From assembly GCF_002379585.1 (NCBI RefSeq), contig NZ_DFUE01000071.1, positions 1 to 26,186 of the forward strand: a stretch of DNA of 26,186 bases. Direction: 5' to 3'. Position 1 is the first letter of the stretch; each line of letters starts with the position of its first letter. The stretch is from Pseudomonas sp. UBA4194. Its GTDB lineage: Bacteria > Pseudomonadota > Gammaproteobacteria > Pseudomonadales > Pseudomonadaceae. Under the pieces are notes generated by a model. It searched no databases. It saw nothing but the letters and a program-made list of their open reading frames with translations, and was not told the DNA's origin. Positions 6,486-14,889 of this stretch are shown piece after piece. A program made the translations under genes and the position numbers.

Positions 6486-9404
6486 ATGTCCTTGATAGTT
6501 CTACTGCTTCTGCCCTTCGTCGGGAGCTGTTTGGCAGCCTTGCTGCCCCATAATGCACGTAACGCCGAATCGTTGCTGGCCGGGTTGGTTGCCTTGGCGG
6601 GCGCTGTGCAAGTGGCCATGCTATATCCGCAAATCGCCGACGGTGGCGTGGTTCGTGAAGAGTTTCTGTGGCTGCCGAGCCTGGGTCTGAACCTGGTATT
6701 GCGGCTGGACGGATTTGCGTGGCTGTTCTCGCTGCTGGTGCTGGGCATCGGCACGCTGGTGTCTCTGTATGCCCGTTACTACATGTCGCCACAGGACCCG
6801 GTGCCGCGTTTCTTCGCGTTCTTCCTGGCGTTCATGGGCGCGATGCTGGGCCTGGTGATCTCCGGCAATCTGATCCAGATGGTGTTTTTCTGGGAGCTTA
6901 CCAGCCTCTTCTCGTTCCTGCTGATCGGTTACTGGCACCACCGCGCCGACGCCCGCCGCGGCGCCTACATGGCGCTGATGGTCACAGGCGCCGGTGGGCT
7001 GTGCCTGCTTGCCGGTGTATTGCTGCTGGGCCACGTGGTAGGCAGCTACGACCTGGACATCGTGCTGGAAGCGGGCAACGTCATTCGCGCCCATGCTCTT
7101 TACCCCGTGCTGCTGACGTTGATTCTGATCGGCGCACTGACCAAAAGCGCGCAGTTTCCATTCCATTTCTGGCTGCCCCATGCCATGGCGGCGCCTACTC
7201 CGGTATCGGCGTATCTGCACTCGGCAACCATGGTCAAGGCCGGCGTTTTCCTGCTGGCGCGACTATGGCCTTCCTTGTCGGGAAGCGAGCAGTGGTTCTG
7301 GATCGTCAGCGGTGCGGGCGCCTGCACGTTGTTGCTGGGTGCCTACGCGGCCATGTTCCAGAACGACCTCAAGGGCCTGCTGGCTTACTCGACCATCAGC
7401 CACCTGGGCCTGATCACGCTGCTGCTGGGTCTGAACAGCCCTCTGGCAGCGGTAGCCGCAGTGTTCCACATCCTCAATCACGCCACGTTCAAGGCTTCCT
7501 TGTTCATGGCGGCGGGGATCATCGACCATGAAAGTGGGACGCGAGATATTCGCCGCCTCAGCGGCCTGTTCAGGCTGATACCCTTCACCGCCACGCTGGC
7601 GATGGTGGCTAGCGCGTCCATGGCTGGGGTGCCTTTGATGAACGGGTTCCTGTCCAAGGAAATGTTCTTCGCCGAAACGGTGTTCATCAGCGCGACCAAA
7701 TGGGTGGAGATCGCTCTGCCGGTGGTTGCCACTCTGGCGGGGACGTTCAGTGTGGCCTATTCGCTGCGCTTTACCGTCGATGTCTTCTTCGGCCCTCCGG
7801 CCCATGACCTGCCCCATACGCCCCACGAGCCGCCGCGCTGGATGCGCGCGCCGGTGGAGCTGTTGGTGCTGACCTGCCTGGTGGTGGGTATCTTCCCGGC
7901 CCAGTCGGTGGCGCCGTTCCTCGCCGCAGCCGCCTTGCCGGTAGTCGGTGGCGAGCTTCCCGAATACAGCCTGGCAATCTGGCACGGCTGGAACGCACCG
8001 ATGATCATGAGTCTGATCGCGATGTCGGCGGGGGTGCTGCTGTACCTGCTGTTGCGCCGGCAGTTCCGCCATGGCCGGCTGCGCTACCCGCCGATCATCG
8101 AGCGGTTCAACGGCAAGCGCATGTTCGAGCGCGCCCAGGTCGCGATCATGCGTCTGGCCAGGCGCCTGGAATTGCGTCTGACCACCAAACGTCTGCAGGC
8201 TCAATTGTTCATGCTGGTACTGGTGGCGTTCGTTGCTGGCCTGGCACCGATGCTGTACAGCGGCCTGAGCTGGGGTGATCGTCCGAAGATTCCCGGATCG
8301 GGGGTGTTCGTCATTCTCTGGTTGATTGCCATCGCCTGCGCCCTGGGCGCTGCATGGCAGGCCAAGTACCATCGCCTGGCGGCCCTGACCATGGTCAGCG
8401 TGTGCGGCTTGATGACCTGCGTGACCTTCGTGTGGTTCTCCGCGCCGGACCTGGCGCTGACCCAACTGGTGGTGGAAGTGGTGACCACTGTGTTGATTCT
8501 GCTGGGCCTGCGCTGGCTGCCGCGGCGCATCGAAGACGTGGTGCCCTCCCCCGCCAGCCTCAACCGGGCCAAGCTGCGGCGTCTGCGTGACCTGGGCCTG
8601 GCCGTTCTGGTGGGCGGTGGCATGGCGTTGCTGTCGTATTCGATGTTGACCCGCGCGACACCCAACTTCATTTCCGAGTTCTACCTGAGCAAGGCATTGC
8701 CCGAGGGCGGCGGAACCAACGTGGTCAACGTCATGCTGGTGGACTTCCGCGGTTTCGACACGTTGGGTGAGATCACCGTTCTGGCTGCCGTGGCGCTGGC
8801 CATCTTTGCCCTGCTGCGGCGTTTCCGGCCGCCGAAGGAAAGCATGCAGCTGCCCGCCCAACAACGCCTGTTGGCGCCTGATGTGGCCACAGACCTGGTC
8901 AACCCACGCAGCGCCGATGACACGGCGCTGGGCTTCATGATGGTGCCCGCTGTGCTGGTGCGGCTGCTGTTGCCTGTCGCCGTGGTGGTCTCGATGTACC
9001 TGTTCATGCGCGGCCACAATCAGCCGGGCGGTGGTTTCGTCGCCGGTCTGGTGATGTCGGTGGCGTTCATTCTTCAGTACATGGTGGCCGGCACGCAGTG
9101 GGTGGAGGCGCAGATGCGTCTGCGGCCGCTGCGCTGGATGGGTACGGGCCTGCTGTGTGCCACCCTTACCGGCCTGGGCGCGATGGCGTTGGGTTATCCC
9201 TTCCTGACCACCCATACCGCGCACCTGCACCTGCCGTTGCTGGGCGATATCCATGTCGCCAGCGCGCTGTTCTTCGATGTCGGCGTGTATACCGTGGTGG
9301 TCGGCGCAACGCTGCTGATCCTCACGGCCCTGGGCCACCAATCGGTGCGCGCCCACAGGCCTTCGAGCCTGCCCAAGGCCGTCGCCCCCAAAGGAGCCGT
9401 TTGA
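6486..9404 (+). CDS. mrpA: Mrp-type monovalent cation/H+ antiporter subunit A, fused to subunit B
   Basis: This 972-residue inner-membrane protein is the large subunit of the Mrp (Sha/Mnh/Pha) Na+/H+ antiporter, related to NuoL of complex I. The NuoL-like part covers about residues 1-480. Its proton-path residues are E137 (FFWELTS) and K220 (LTKSAQFPFHFWLPHAM). An MrpA-specific membrane extension follows. From about 815 to 960 there is a full MrpB domain, recognisable by RGHNQPGGGF. There is no separate mrpB gene, and the fusion matches the six-gene arrangement known in Pseudomonas, where the locus is also called sha. The gene opens a six-gene operon. Its ATG lacks a strong ribosome site. Its TGA overlaps the mrpC start (TGATG). 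Confidence 0.95.
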   Translation: MSLIVLLLLPFVGSCLAALLPHNARNAESLLAGLVALAGAVQVAMLYPQIADGGVVREEFLWLPSLGLNLVLRLDGFAWLFSLLVLGIGTLVSLYARYYMSPQDPVPRFFAFFLAFMGAMLGLVISGNLIQMVFFWELTSLFSFLLIGYWHHRADARRGAYMALMVTGAGGLCLLAGVLLLGHVVGSYDLDIVLEAGNVIRAHALYPVLLTLILIGALTKSAQFPFHFWLPHAMAAPTPVSAYLHSATMVKAGVFLLARLWPSLSGSEQWFWIVSGAGACTLLLGAYAAMFQNDLKGLLAYSTISHLGLITLLLGLNSPLAAVAAVFHILNHATFKASLFMAAGIIDHESGTRDIRRLSGLFRLIPFTATLAMVASASMAGVPLMNGFLSKEMFFAETVFISATKWVEIALPVVATLAGTFSVAYSLRFTVDVFFGPPAHDLPHTPHEPPRWMRAPVELLVLTCLVVGIFPAQSVAPFLAAAALPVVGGELPEYSLAIWHGWNAPMIMSLIAMSAGVLLYLLLRRQFRHGRLRYPPIIERFNGKRMFERAQVAIMRLARRLELRLTTKRLQAQLFMLVLVAFVAGLAPMLYSGLSWGDRPKIPGSGVFVILWLIAIACALGAAWQAKYHRLAALTMVSVCGLMTCVTFVWFSAPDLALTQLVVEVVTTVLILLGLRWLPRRIEDVVPSPASLNRAKLRRLRDLGLAVLVGGGMALLSYSMLTRATPNFISEFYLSKALPEGGGTNVVNVMLVDFRGFDTLGEITVLAAVALAIFALLRRFRPPKESMQLPAQQRLLAPDVATDLVNPRSADDTALGFMMVPAVLVRLLLPVAVVVSMYLFMRGHNQPGGGFVAGLVMSVAFILQYMVAGTQWVEAQMRLRPLRWMGTGLLCATLTGLGAMALGYPFLTTHTAHLHLPLLGDIHVASALFFDVGVYTVVVGATLLILTALGHQSVRAHRPSSLPKAVAPKGAV

Positions 9405-9748
9405 TGGAAGAAGTGATTGCAATCGCGATCGGGGTGCTGGCCGCCTCGGGGGTATGGCTGATCCTGCGCCCACGGACGTTCCAGGTAGTGATGGGGCTGT
9501 GCCTGCTCTCCTACGGCGTCAACCTGTTCATCTTCAGCATGGGCAGCCTGTTCATCGGCCGCGAGCCGATCATCAAGGAAGGCGTGCCACAGAACCTGCT
9601 CAATTACACCGACCCGTTGCCCCAGGCGCTGGTGCTGACCGCGATCGTCATCAGCTTCGCCATGACCGCATTGTTCCTGGTGGTGTTGCTGGCGTCTCGG
9701 GGCCTGACCGGCACTGACCATGTCGATGGCAGGGAGCCAAAGGAATGA
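9404..9748 (+). CDS. mrpC: Mrp antiporter subunit C
   Basis: This 114-residue protein has three membrane helices and is homologous to NuoK of complex I. The NuoK-like features are the short hydrophobic helices, SYGVNLFIFSMG in helix 2, and the DPLPQALVLTAIVISFA motif leading into helix 3. In the Mrp complex, C sits between the A and D antiporter-like subunits and is required for transport. AAGGAG lies 8 nt before the ATG. The start overlaps the mrpA stop and the stop overlaps the mrpD start by 4 nt, so translation is likely coupled throughout. Confidence 0.93.
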   Translation: MEEVIAIAIGVLAASGVWLILRPRTFQVVMGLCLLSYGVNLFIFSMGSLFIGREPIIKEGVPQNLLNYTDPLPQALVLTAIVISFAMTALFLVVLLASRGLTGTDHVDGREPKE

Positions 9749-11424
9749 GCTGGATGCCCCATTTGATCGTTGCACCCATCATTCTGCCGCTGTTCACCGC
9801 CGCACTGATGATGATGCTGGGCGAAAAGCATCGCCCACTCAAAGCGCGGATCAACCTGTTGTCGAGCATGCTAGGGCTGGCAATCGCCTGCTACCTGATG
9901 TGGTGGGTGCAGGCACAGGGTCAGGCCAGCTCGATTGGTGTGTACCTGCCCGGCAATTGGCAGGTGCCCTTCGGAATCGTGTTGGTGGTGGATCGACTGT
10001 CGGCACTGATGCTGGTGCTCACGGGCATTGTCGGGGTATGTGCCCTGCTGTTTGCCATGGCCCGCTGGGACCGTGCCGGCGCCAGTTTCCATGCGCTGTT
10101 CCAGATACAGCTGATGGGCCTGTACGGTGCGTTCCTTACCGCCGACCTGTTCAACCTGTTCGTGTTCTTCGAGGTATTGCTGGCGGCGTCCTATGGACTG
10201 ATGCTGCACGGCTCGGGCCGTGCCCGGGTATCGGCGGGGCTGCATTATATTTCGATCAACCTCTTGGCCTCATCGCTGTTCCTGATTGGCGCGGCAATGA
10301 TCTACGGGGTGACTGGCACGCTGAACATGGCCGACCTGGCCATGAAGATTCCGTTGGTGCCGGAGGCCGATCGCGGCCTGCTGCATGCCGGCGCTGCGAT
10401 CCTGGCCACGGCGTTCCTTGCCAAGGCAGGTATGTGGCCACTGAACTTCTGGCTGGTACCGGCCTACTCCGCCGCCAGCGCGCCGGTGGCCGCATTGTTC
10501 GCGATCATGACCAAGGTGGGTGTGTACACCTTGCTGCGGCTATGGACCTTGCTTTTTTCCGGCCAGGCTGGGGCTTCGGCGCATTTCGGCGGAGACTGGT
10601 TGATCTATGGCGGCCTGGCCACCATCGGCGTCGCCGCACTGTGCATCGTCGCTGCGCAGCGTCTGGAACGCATGGCCAGTTTGAGCATCCTGGTCTCGGC
10701 CGGCATATTGCTGTCGGCTATCGGCTTCGGTCAGGTCGGGTTGATCGCCGGAGCCCTGTTCTATCTGGTCAGCTCCACCCTCGCGCTGAGTGCCCTGTTC
10801 CTGCTGGCCGAGCTGATCGAACGCTCGCGCTCGGCCAACGAGATTCCGCTGGAGGAGGACGCCGACCCGATGCCGCTGCCGGTGGAGTCCCTGCACCCAC
10901 CCAAGGGCATCAATCTGGATGACGAGCAGAAGGCCGTGGTAGGTCAGGTCATTCCCTGGACCATGGCGTTTCTAGGCTTGAGCTTCATCGCCTGTGCGCT
11001 GCTGATCATTGGTATGCCGCCGCTGTCGGGATTCATCGGCAAGTTGAACCTGATCAGCGCCTTGCTGAACCCCAAGGGGCTGGGTGTCGATTCGGAGCAA
11101 ACTCTTAGTCCCGCGGCGTGGGCGTTCCTGGCCCTGTTGATACTCTCGGGACTGGCATCGCTCATCGCCCTGACACGCGTAGGCGTGCAGCGCTTCTGGA
11201 CGCCCCAGGAGCGGCCTTCGCCGTTGCTGCGGCGCAACGAGTGCGTGCCGATCATGATTCTGCTGGGGCTGTGCGTGCTCCTGGCGGTGCGGGCCGAGCC
11301 TCTGCTGCGCTATACGGCAGACACCGCGGCGCTGCTGGATGATCCCAAGCAATACGTGATGACCGTGCTGGGTACTCAGCCCATCCCAGGGCCCACCACG
11401 GTCAGCCTGGAGGTCGAACCATGA
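9745..11424 (+). CDS. mrpD: Mrp antiporter subunit D (NuoN/M-like)
   Basis: This 559-residue polytopic inner-membrane protein is the second antiporter-like subunit. The expected proton-path residues are E143 (FVFFEVLLAASYG) and K227 (LAKAGMWPLNFWLVPAY), with another lysine in the IMTKVGVYTLLRL helix. A hydrophilic loop of about 45 residues (roughly 363-400, rich in E, D and P) separates two membrane blocks and makes it longer than the roughly 490-residue Bacillus subunit. It overlaps both neighbours by 4 nt (ATGA). With A it should form the two proton-conducting modules of the complex. Confidence 0.94.
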   Translation: MSWMPHLIVAPIILPLFTAALMMMLGEKHRPLKARINLLSSMLGLAIACYLMWWVQAQGQASSIGVYLPGNWQVPFGIVLVVDRLSALMLVLTGIVGVCALLFAMARWDRAGASFHALFQIQLMGLYGAFLTADLFNLFVFFEVLLAASYGLMLHGSGRARVSAGLHYISINLLASSLFLIGAAMIYGVTGTLNMADLAMKIPLVPEADRGLLHAGAAILATAFLAKAGMWPLNFWLVPAYSAASAPVAALFAIMTKVGVYTLLRLWTLLFSGQAGASAHFGGDWLIYGGLATIGVAALCIVAAQRLERMASLSILVSAGILLSAIGFGQVGLIAGALFYLVSSTLALSALFLLAELIERSRSANEIPLEEDADPMPLPVESLHPPKGINLDDEQKAVVGQVIPWTMAFLGLSFIACALLIIGMPPLSGFIGKLNLISALLNPKGLGVDSEQTLSPAAWAFLALLILSGLASLIALTRVGVQRFWTPQERPSPLLRRNECVPIMILLGLCVLLAVRAEPLLRYTADTAALLDDPKQYVMTVLGTQPIPGPTTVSLEVEP

Positions 11425-11909
11425 AGCGTCTGTTTCCGGCCCCCCTGTTGTCGGTAGCCCTGGCGGTGCTGTGGCTGCTGCTGAATCTGTCCTTGAGCGC
11501 GGGCAATGTCATTCTGGCGCTGCTGCTGGGGTGGCTGGCGCCGCTGTTGATGTCGCCATTGCGTCCACAGCAAGTGCGCATCGGTCGGCCAGCGGCCATC
11601 CTGCGCCTGTTGCTGCGAGTCGGCCTGGATGTGCTGGTGTCCAACCTGCAGGTGTTCTGGAAGGTCTGGAACCTCGACCGCACGCCGCCCAAATCTGCGT
11701 TCGTCGAGGTGCCGCTGGATCTGCGCGATGCCAATGGCCTGGCGGCTTTGTCAACCATTACCACGGTCATTCCCGGCACCGTGTGGTCCGAACTGGCATT
11801 GGATCGCAGCGTGCTGTTGATGCATGTTTTCGATCTGGACGATGAGCCCGCCTTCATCGAGCACTTCAAGCACACCTATGAACGTCCGCTGATGGAGATT
11901 TTCCAATGA
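11421..11909 (+). CDS. mrpE: Mrp antiporter subunit E
   Basis: This 162-residue protein has two or three N-terminal membrane helices (about 5-45 and 55-80) and a soluble C-terminal domain. The cytosolic part contains the subunit E pattern ALSTITTVIPGTVW and the HVFDLDDE segment. Subunit E has no complex I counterpart and is needed for full antiport activity in several Mrp systems. It starts inside the mrpD stop (ATGA) and ends inside the mrpF start, consistent with stoichiometric translation. Confidence 0.92.
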   Translation: MKRLFPAPLLSVALAVLWLLLNLSLSAGNVILALLLGWLAPLLMSPLRPQQVRIGRPAAILRLLLRVGLDVLVSNLQVFWKVWNLDRTPPKSAFVEVPLDLRDANGLAALSTITTVIPGTVWSELALDRSVLLMHVFDLDDEPAFIEHFKHTYERPLMEIFQ

Positions 11910-12184
11910 GCGCCCTGCTATCCAATGCCATCGTGATCAGCCTATTCGTCTTTGCATTGGCGATGTTGCTGACACTGGTACGCCTGTTCAAGGGCCCTTC
12001 AGCTCAGGATCGGGTCCTGGCACTGGACTACCTGTATATCCTGGCCATGCTGATGATGTTGGTGCTGGGTATTCGCTACGCCAGCGATACCTATTTCGAA
12101 GCGGCGCTGCTGATCGCGCTGTTCGGATTCGTGGGCTCCTTCGCCCTGGCCAAGTTCCTGCTACGCGGTGAGGTGATCGAATGA
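11906..12184 (+). CDS. mrpF: Mrp antiporter subunit F
   Basis: This 92-residue protein has three membrane helices and belongs to the MrpF/MnhF family. A typical feature is the conserved RLFKGPSAQDRVLALD loop between helices 1 and 2. The acidic residue of that loop (D in QDRV) is a family hallmark linked to cation handling. It overlaps mrpE and mrpG by 4 nt each. Confidence 0.92.
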   Translation: MSALLSNAIVISLFVFALAMLLTLVRLFKGPSAQDRVLALDYLYILAMLMMLVLGIRYASDTYFEAALLIALFGFVGSFALAKFLLRGEVIE

Positions 12185-12552
12185 CGTCGCTCCAGACCCT
12201 GCCCCTGTGGGTAGAAATCGCCACCGCCGCGCTGCTGCTCATCAGCAGTCTGTTCGCCCTGACCGGCGCCATTGGCCTGGTGCGCTTGAAGGACTACTTC
12301 CAGCGCATGCACCCACCGGCACTGGCCTCGACCTTGGGCGCCTGGTGCGTGGCACTGGCCTCGATCCTGTATTTCTCGGCGCTCAAGCAGGGGCCGATCC
12401 TGCACGCCTGGCTGATTCCGATCCTGTTGTCCATCACGGTGCCCGTGACCACCCTGCTGCTTGCCCGAGCTGCGCTGTTTCGCAAGCGCACCGCCGGTGA
12501 AGCAGTGCCAGCCGAAGTCAGCAGCCACCGCAGCGACAGCGGCGGCCACTGA
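12181..12552 (+). CDS. mrpG: Mrp antiporter subunit G
   Basis: This 123-residue protein has three membrane helices. The family signature is visible: GAIGLVRLKDYFQRMHPPALASTLG, shown here as RLKDYFQRMHPPAL followed by ASTLG. A hydrophilic tail of about 25 residues ends the protein. It is the last gene of the operon, and 9 bp separate its stop from the stop of the convergent binding-protein gene. No clear U-tract terminator is seen in that gap. Confidence 0.92.
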   Translation: MTSLQTLPLWVEIATAALLLISSLFALTGAIGLVRLKDYFQRMHPPALASTLGAWCVALASILYFSALKQGPILHAWLIPILLSITVPVTTLLLARAALFRKRTAGEAVPAEVSSHRSDSGGH

Positions 12553-12561
12553 GTCACTGAA

Positions 12562-13575
12562 TCACTGCAGACTCGCCGTCACCTTGGCGGCGACCTCCTT
12601 TGGCAGCCAGGCCTGCCACACCTCTGGATGATTGCGCAGGAACGCTTCGCTGGCCTGGCGCGGCGGCGTACGGCTTTTGCTCATGTCAGCCAATGCCTTG
12701 TTCAACGGCTCGATGGGCAGCTGGACCTTGGCAAAGAATTCGGCAAGTTGCGGGTACTGGGTCTGAAACGGCGTCGACACGCCAATGGACAATTTCGAGG
12801 GCAGTGAGCGAGTGGGCTTGGGATTGGGGTTGTCGGCATTGGTCAGGGTCGCCCAGGCTTGGGCATCGAACGCCGGCTCCTCGAGTTGGATCAGTTTGTA
12901 ACGCCCCAGCAGCGGGGTCGGCGACCAGTAGTAGAACAGCACGGGTTTGCCAAGGCGGATGGATGAGGCAATCTCGGCATCCAGTGCGGCTCCCGAGCCG
13001 GAGCGGAAGTTCACGTACTGATCGCTCAGGCCATAGGCCTTGAGCTTCTGGGCGTTGACCACTTCGGAGGTCCAGCCGATGGGGCTGTTGAGAAAGCGCC
13101 CTTTGCCCGGACTCTCTGGGTCCTTGAACACATCCTTATACTTGGGCAAGTCGTAAACGCTGCGCAGATCCGGCGCCAGGGGCGCGATGCCTTTGGCGGG
13201 GTCGCCCTTGACCACGTATTCAGGCACAAACCAGCCCTCGGTGGCGCCCTTGACCGTATCACCCAGGCCGGCCACTTTTCCTTCGGCCTCGGCCTTGACC
13301 CAAACCGGGCTGCGGCCTGCCCACTCTTCGGCGATCACCTGGATATCGTTTTTGGCCAGGGCAGTTTCCAGGGTGATGGTGGTGCCCGGCTGGGTGTTGG
13401 TCGGCAGGCCATAGCCTGTTTCGACGATATAGCGCAGAAGCTCGGTGATCAGGCTGCCGCTTTCCCAGTTCAGGTCAGCGAAGCGGATGGGCTCGGGCTC
13501 GGCGTGTACCGGGGCGGCCATCGACAACCACAGGCCGGCGCCAGCAGCGCCCAACCAGGCACGTATTCCTTTCAT
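12562..13575 (-). CDS. Periplasmic binding protein of an ABC transporter, ProX/OpuAC type (glycine betaine-like ligand)
   Basis: This 337-residue protein carries a cleavable signal peptide ending about A25 (PVHA). The rest matches the OpuAC/ProX substrate-binding family for quaternary amines such as glycine betaine, choline or proline betaine. Aromatic residues that could build a cation-pi box are present (W37 in NWESG, EEWAGRSPVW, FYYWSPT). GAGG lies 8 nt before the ATG at 13575. It is an orphan: no ATPase or permease gene is next to it. Orphan binding proteins of this type in Pseudomonas can feed a transporter encoded elsewhere. Its position tail-to-tail with the Mrp operon suits osmoadaptation but is not proof of it. 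The exact ligand is unknown. Confidence 0.85.
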   Translation of the reverse strand: MKGIRAWLGAAGAGLWLSMAAPVHAEPEPIRFADLNWESGSLITELLRYIVETGYGLPTNTQPGTTITLETALAKNDIQVIAEEWAGRSPVWVKAEAEGKVAGLGDTVKGATEGWFVPEYVVKGDPAKGIAPLAPDLRSVYDLPKYKDVFKDPESPGKGRFLNSPIGWTSEVVNAQKLKAYGLSDQYVNFRSGSGAALDAEIASSIRLGKPVLFYYWSPTPLLGRYKLIQLEEPAFDAQAWATLTNADNPNPKPTRSLPSKLSIGVSTPFQTQYPQLAEFFAKVQLPIEPLNKALADMSKSRTPPRQASEAFLRNHPEVWQAWLPKEVAAKVTASLQ

Positions 13576-13599
13576 GCAGTGTTCCTCGTAATACGATCA

Positions 13600-13617
13600 G
13601 TGACTTGAATCAGTCAC
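13600..13617. promoter_or_regulatory. Inverted repeat upstream of the betaine-type binding protein
   Basis: GTGAC-N8-GTCAC lies about 25 bp upstream of the binding-protein start and 31 bp downstream of the stop of the preceding minus-strand gene. It could be an operator for the former or a weak transcription stop for the latter; no U-tract supports the second reading. Confidence 0.25.
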
Positions 13618-13647
13618 CTCACTGTAGCCGAGGTTCCGTCAGGTGAA

Positions 13648-14115
13648 CTACTCGCTGGCCTTGAACGTCAGCTCACCCTTGCGCCACTTCGCAGCCTTGC
13701 CGGTGGCCGCCTTGAGAATCTTACCCAACCCTGTCTGCAACTGTTCGTGGGCGGCAAACACCAACATGACCGTTTGCCCTTCCTTGAACACGATGCCCTC
13801 GCCTTCCGGCACACTGACGAACGCATATTCGCCAAGCCCATAGACAGTAAGTTTGATGTCGCGAAACTTGAGTTCGAACTTTCCGCCTTCGCGACTGGGC
13901 AATACCGCCGCGCGGAAGTGATCGCCTACTTTGAGTTCCAGCCGTGGCTTGTCGTCCACCACCAGCGCGGTCTCGGTATCGAGCTCGGCCATGTAGATGC
14001 CCTCGGCACTCTGCTCGGTGACGTAGACGAACCGCGATTGAAACAGCTTGACCAACTGGGCGCGCAAGTCGCCCAGCACGAACAAGGCGTGCATATCCAG
14101 ATTACTTACTGCCAA
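13648..14115 (-). CDS. Conserved-looking protein of unknown function (155 aa)
   Basis: I do not recognise this family. The protein is soluble and mainly beta-rich by appearance, with alternating hydrophobic strands (KFELKFRDIKLTVYG, EYAFVSVPEGEGIVF) and a basic C-terminus (ATGKAAKWRKGELTFK). No signal peptide or membrane segment is seen. The start is TTG at 14115, chosen because GAGGA lies 7 nt upstream and the reading frame has no earlier start. The first ATG (residue 8, 14094) has no ribosome site. It stands alone, with 489 nt of non-coding DNA upstream and the binding-protein gene 72 bp downstream on the same strand. Confidence 0.65.
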   Translation of the reverse strand: MAVSNLDMHALFVLGDLRAQLVKLFQSRFVYVTEQSAEGIYMAELDTETALVVDDKPRLELKVGDHFRAAVLPSREGGKFELKFRDIKLTVYGLGEYAFVSVPEGEGIVFKEGQTVMLVFAAHEQLQTGLGKILKAATGKAAKWRKGELTFKASE

Positions 14116-14604
14116 TGAAGAATCCTCGACTCGAAAACTTGACCATCGTGCACTGACGGGTACGCACGACGGGATAAAGACGCCACAGGCGTCACACGGT
14201 CAACACTGAGTGAACAGCCACGAGAGCGTACTCACCGCAGAGCGCAATAACTAAAAGAATAAACGCTGGTTCGATAGGGAAAACGACGATTCAGCGTGAA
14301 GGAAATCGCGAACGGATGCCAAGGAATGAGAAATTCCCGATCGACGTGTCGGCGGACACGGCTGTTTGCGCCCCAATGAAACCCATTCTACTCGCAGTCT
14401 GGAAAGGGGGGCCAGCCACCATTGATACGTACCGAGCAAGCGACGTCAGCGATCCTGGCGAATAGTACCCAATTGCGCCGTGGGAAGGTCAAGCGCTTTA
14501 TGGCCCGACGGCTAGGCGCAGCAGTTCGAACTCTGGCGCGGACTGCGCCTCAGATGATGTGTACCCACATAACCGAGGCCGGTCGCGGCCGATGAGGAAT
14601 CAAA
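14116..14604. other. Non-coding stretch with several hairpins
   Basis: No convincing gene lies in these 489 nt. Three short perfect inverted repeats are visible: GACGCC-aca-GGCGTC at 14179-14193, CGTGTC-GGCG-GACACG at 14345-14360, and AGGCGCAG with CTGCGCCT at 14514-14550. On the minus strand the first is followed by TTTAT, so it might end a transcript. A minus-strand promoter-like pair (TTGACC at 14487-14492, TACTAT-type at 14462-14467) lies upstream with a long 19-nt spacer. The region could hold a small RNA or a structured leader of the 13648-14115 gene; neither is demonstrated. Confidence 0.35.
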
Positions 14605-14841
14605 ATGGAATTGCCGAACCCAAGCCTTGCCACATTATTCGACCAGATGGGGTTGGACAGTGATGAAGACAGCATCGAAGCGTTCATTGCCGCTCATCCG
14701 CTGGATCAGGACACCAAGCTGGTGGATGCGGACTTCTGGAGCGACTCGCAGCGTCGGCTGCTCAAGGAGGAACTGCGCTCGGACGGCGAGTGGGCACCGA
14801 TTGTCGACGAGCTGAATCAGCGCCTGCATCCACAGGGCTAG
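14605..14841 (+). CDS. DUF2789 domain protein
   Basis: This 78-residue acidic protein matches the DUF2789 family, which is common in Gammaproteobacteria and has no known function. The typical opening, a short helix with LFDQMGLDS, is followed by DSIEAFIAAHPL and a C-terminal helix with FWSDSQRRLLKEEL. GAGG lies 9 nt before the ATG. There are no membrane or export signals. It is monocistronic and ends just before a strong hairpin shared with the convergent DksA-like gene. Confidence 0.85.
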   Translation: MELPNPSLATLFDQMGLDSDEDSIEAFIAAHPLDQDTKLVDADFWSDSQRRLLKEELRSDGEWAPIVDELNQRLHPQG

Positions 14842-14850
14842 CGCCGATGC

Positions 14851-14880
14851 GACAGCCCCCGCCTGGCGCGGGGGGCTGTC
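14851..14880. terminator. Strong hairpin between convergent DUF2789 and DksA-like genes
   Basis: A perfect 10-bp stem, GACAGCCCCC pairing with GGGGGCTGTC, encloses a 10-nt loop. It lies 9 bp after both stops, so it could serve both strands. No T-run follows on either strand, so it is not a textbook intrinsic terminator; it may act as a transcript-end stabiliser or a bidirectional stop assisted by Rho. Confidence 0.6.
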
Positions 14881-14889
14881 GAGCAAGCA

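Noticed and set aside
7263..9473. A 736-residue open frame on the minus strand across mrpA
   Set aside because: Its translation is rich in Q, H and R without domains and lies exactly antisense to a strongly conserved membrane gene; it is a by-product of high GC codon usage.
12551..12574. GAGTC...GACTC inverted repeat between mrpG and the binding protein, as a terminator
   Set aside because: Only five base pairs, a long loop and no T-run on either strand; it also overlaps coding sequence.
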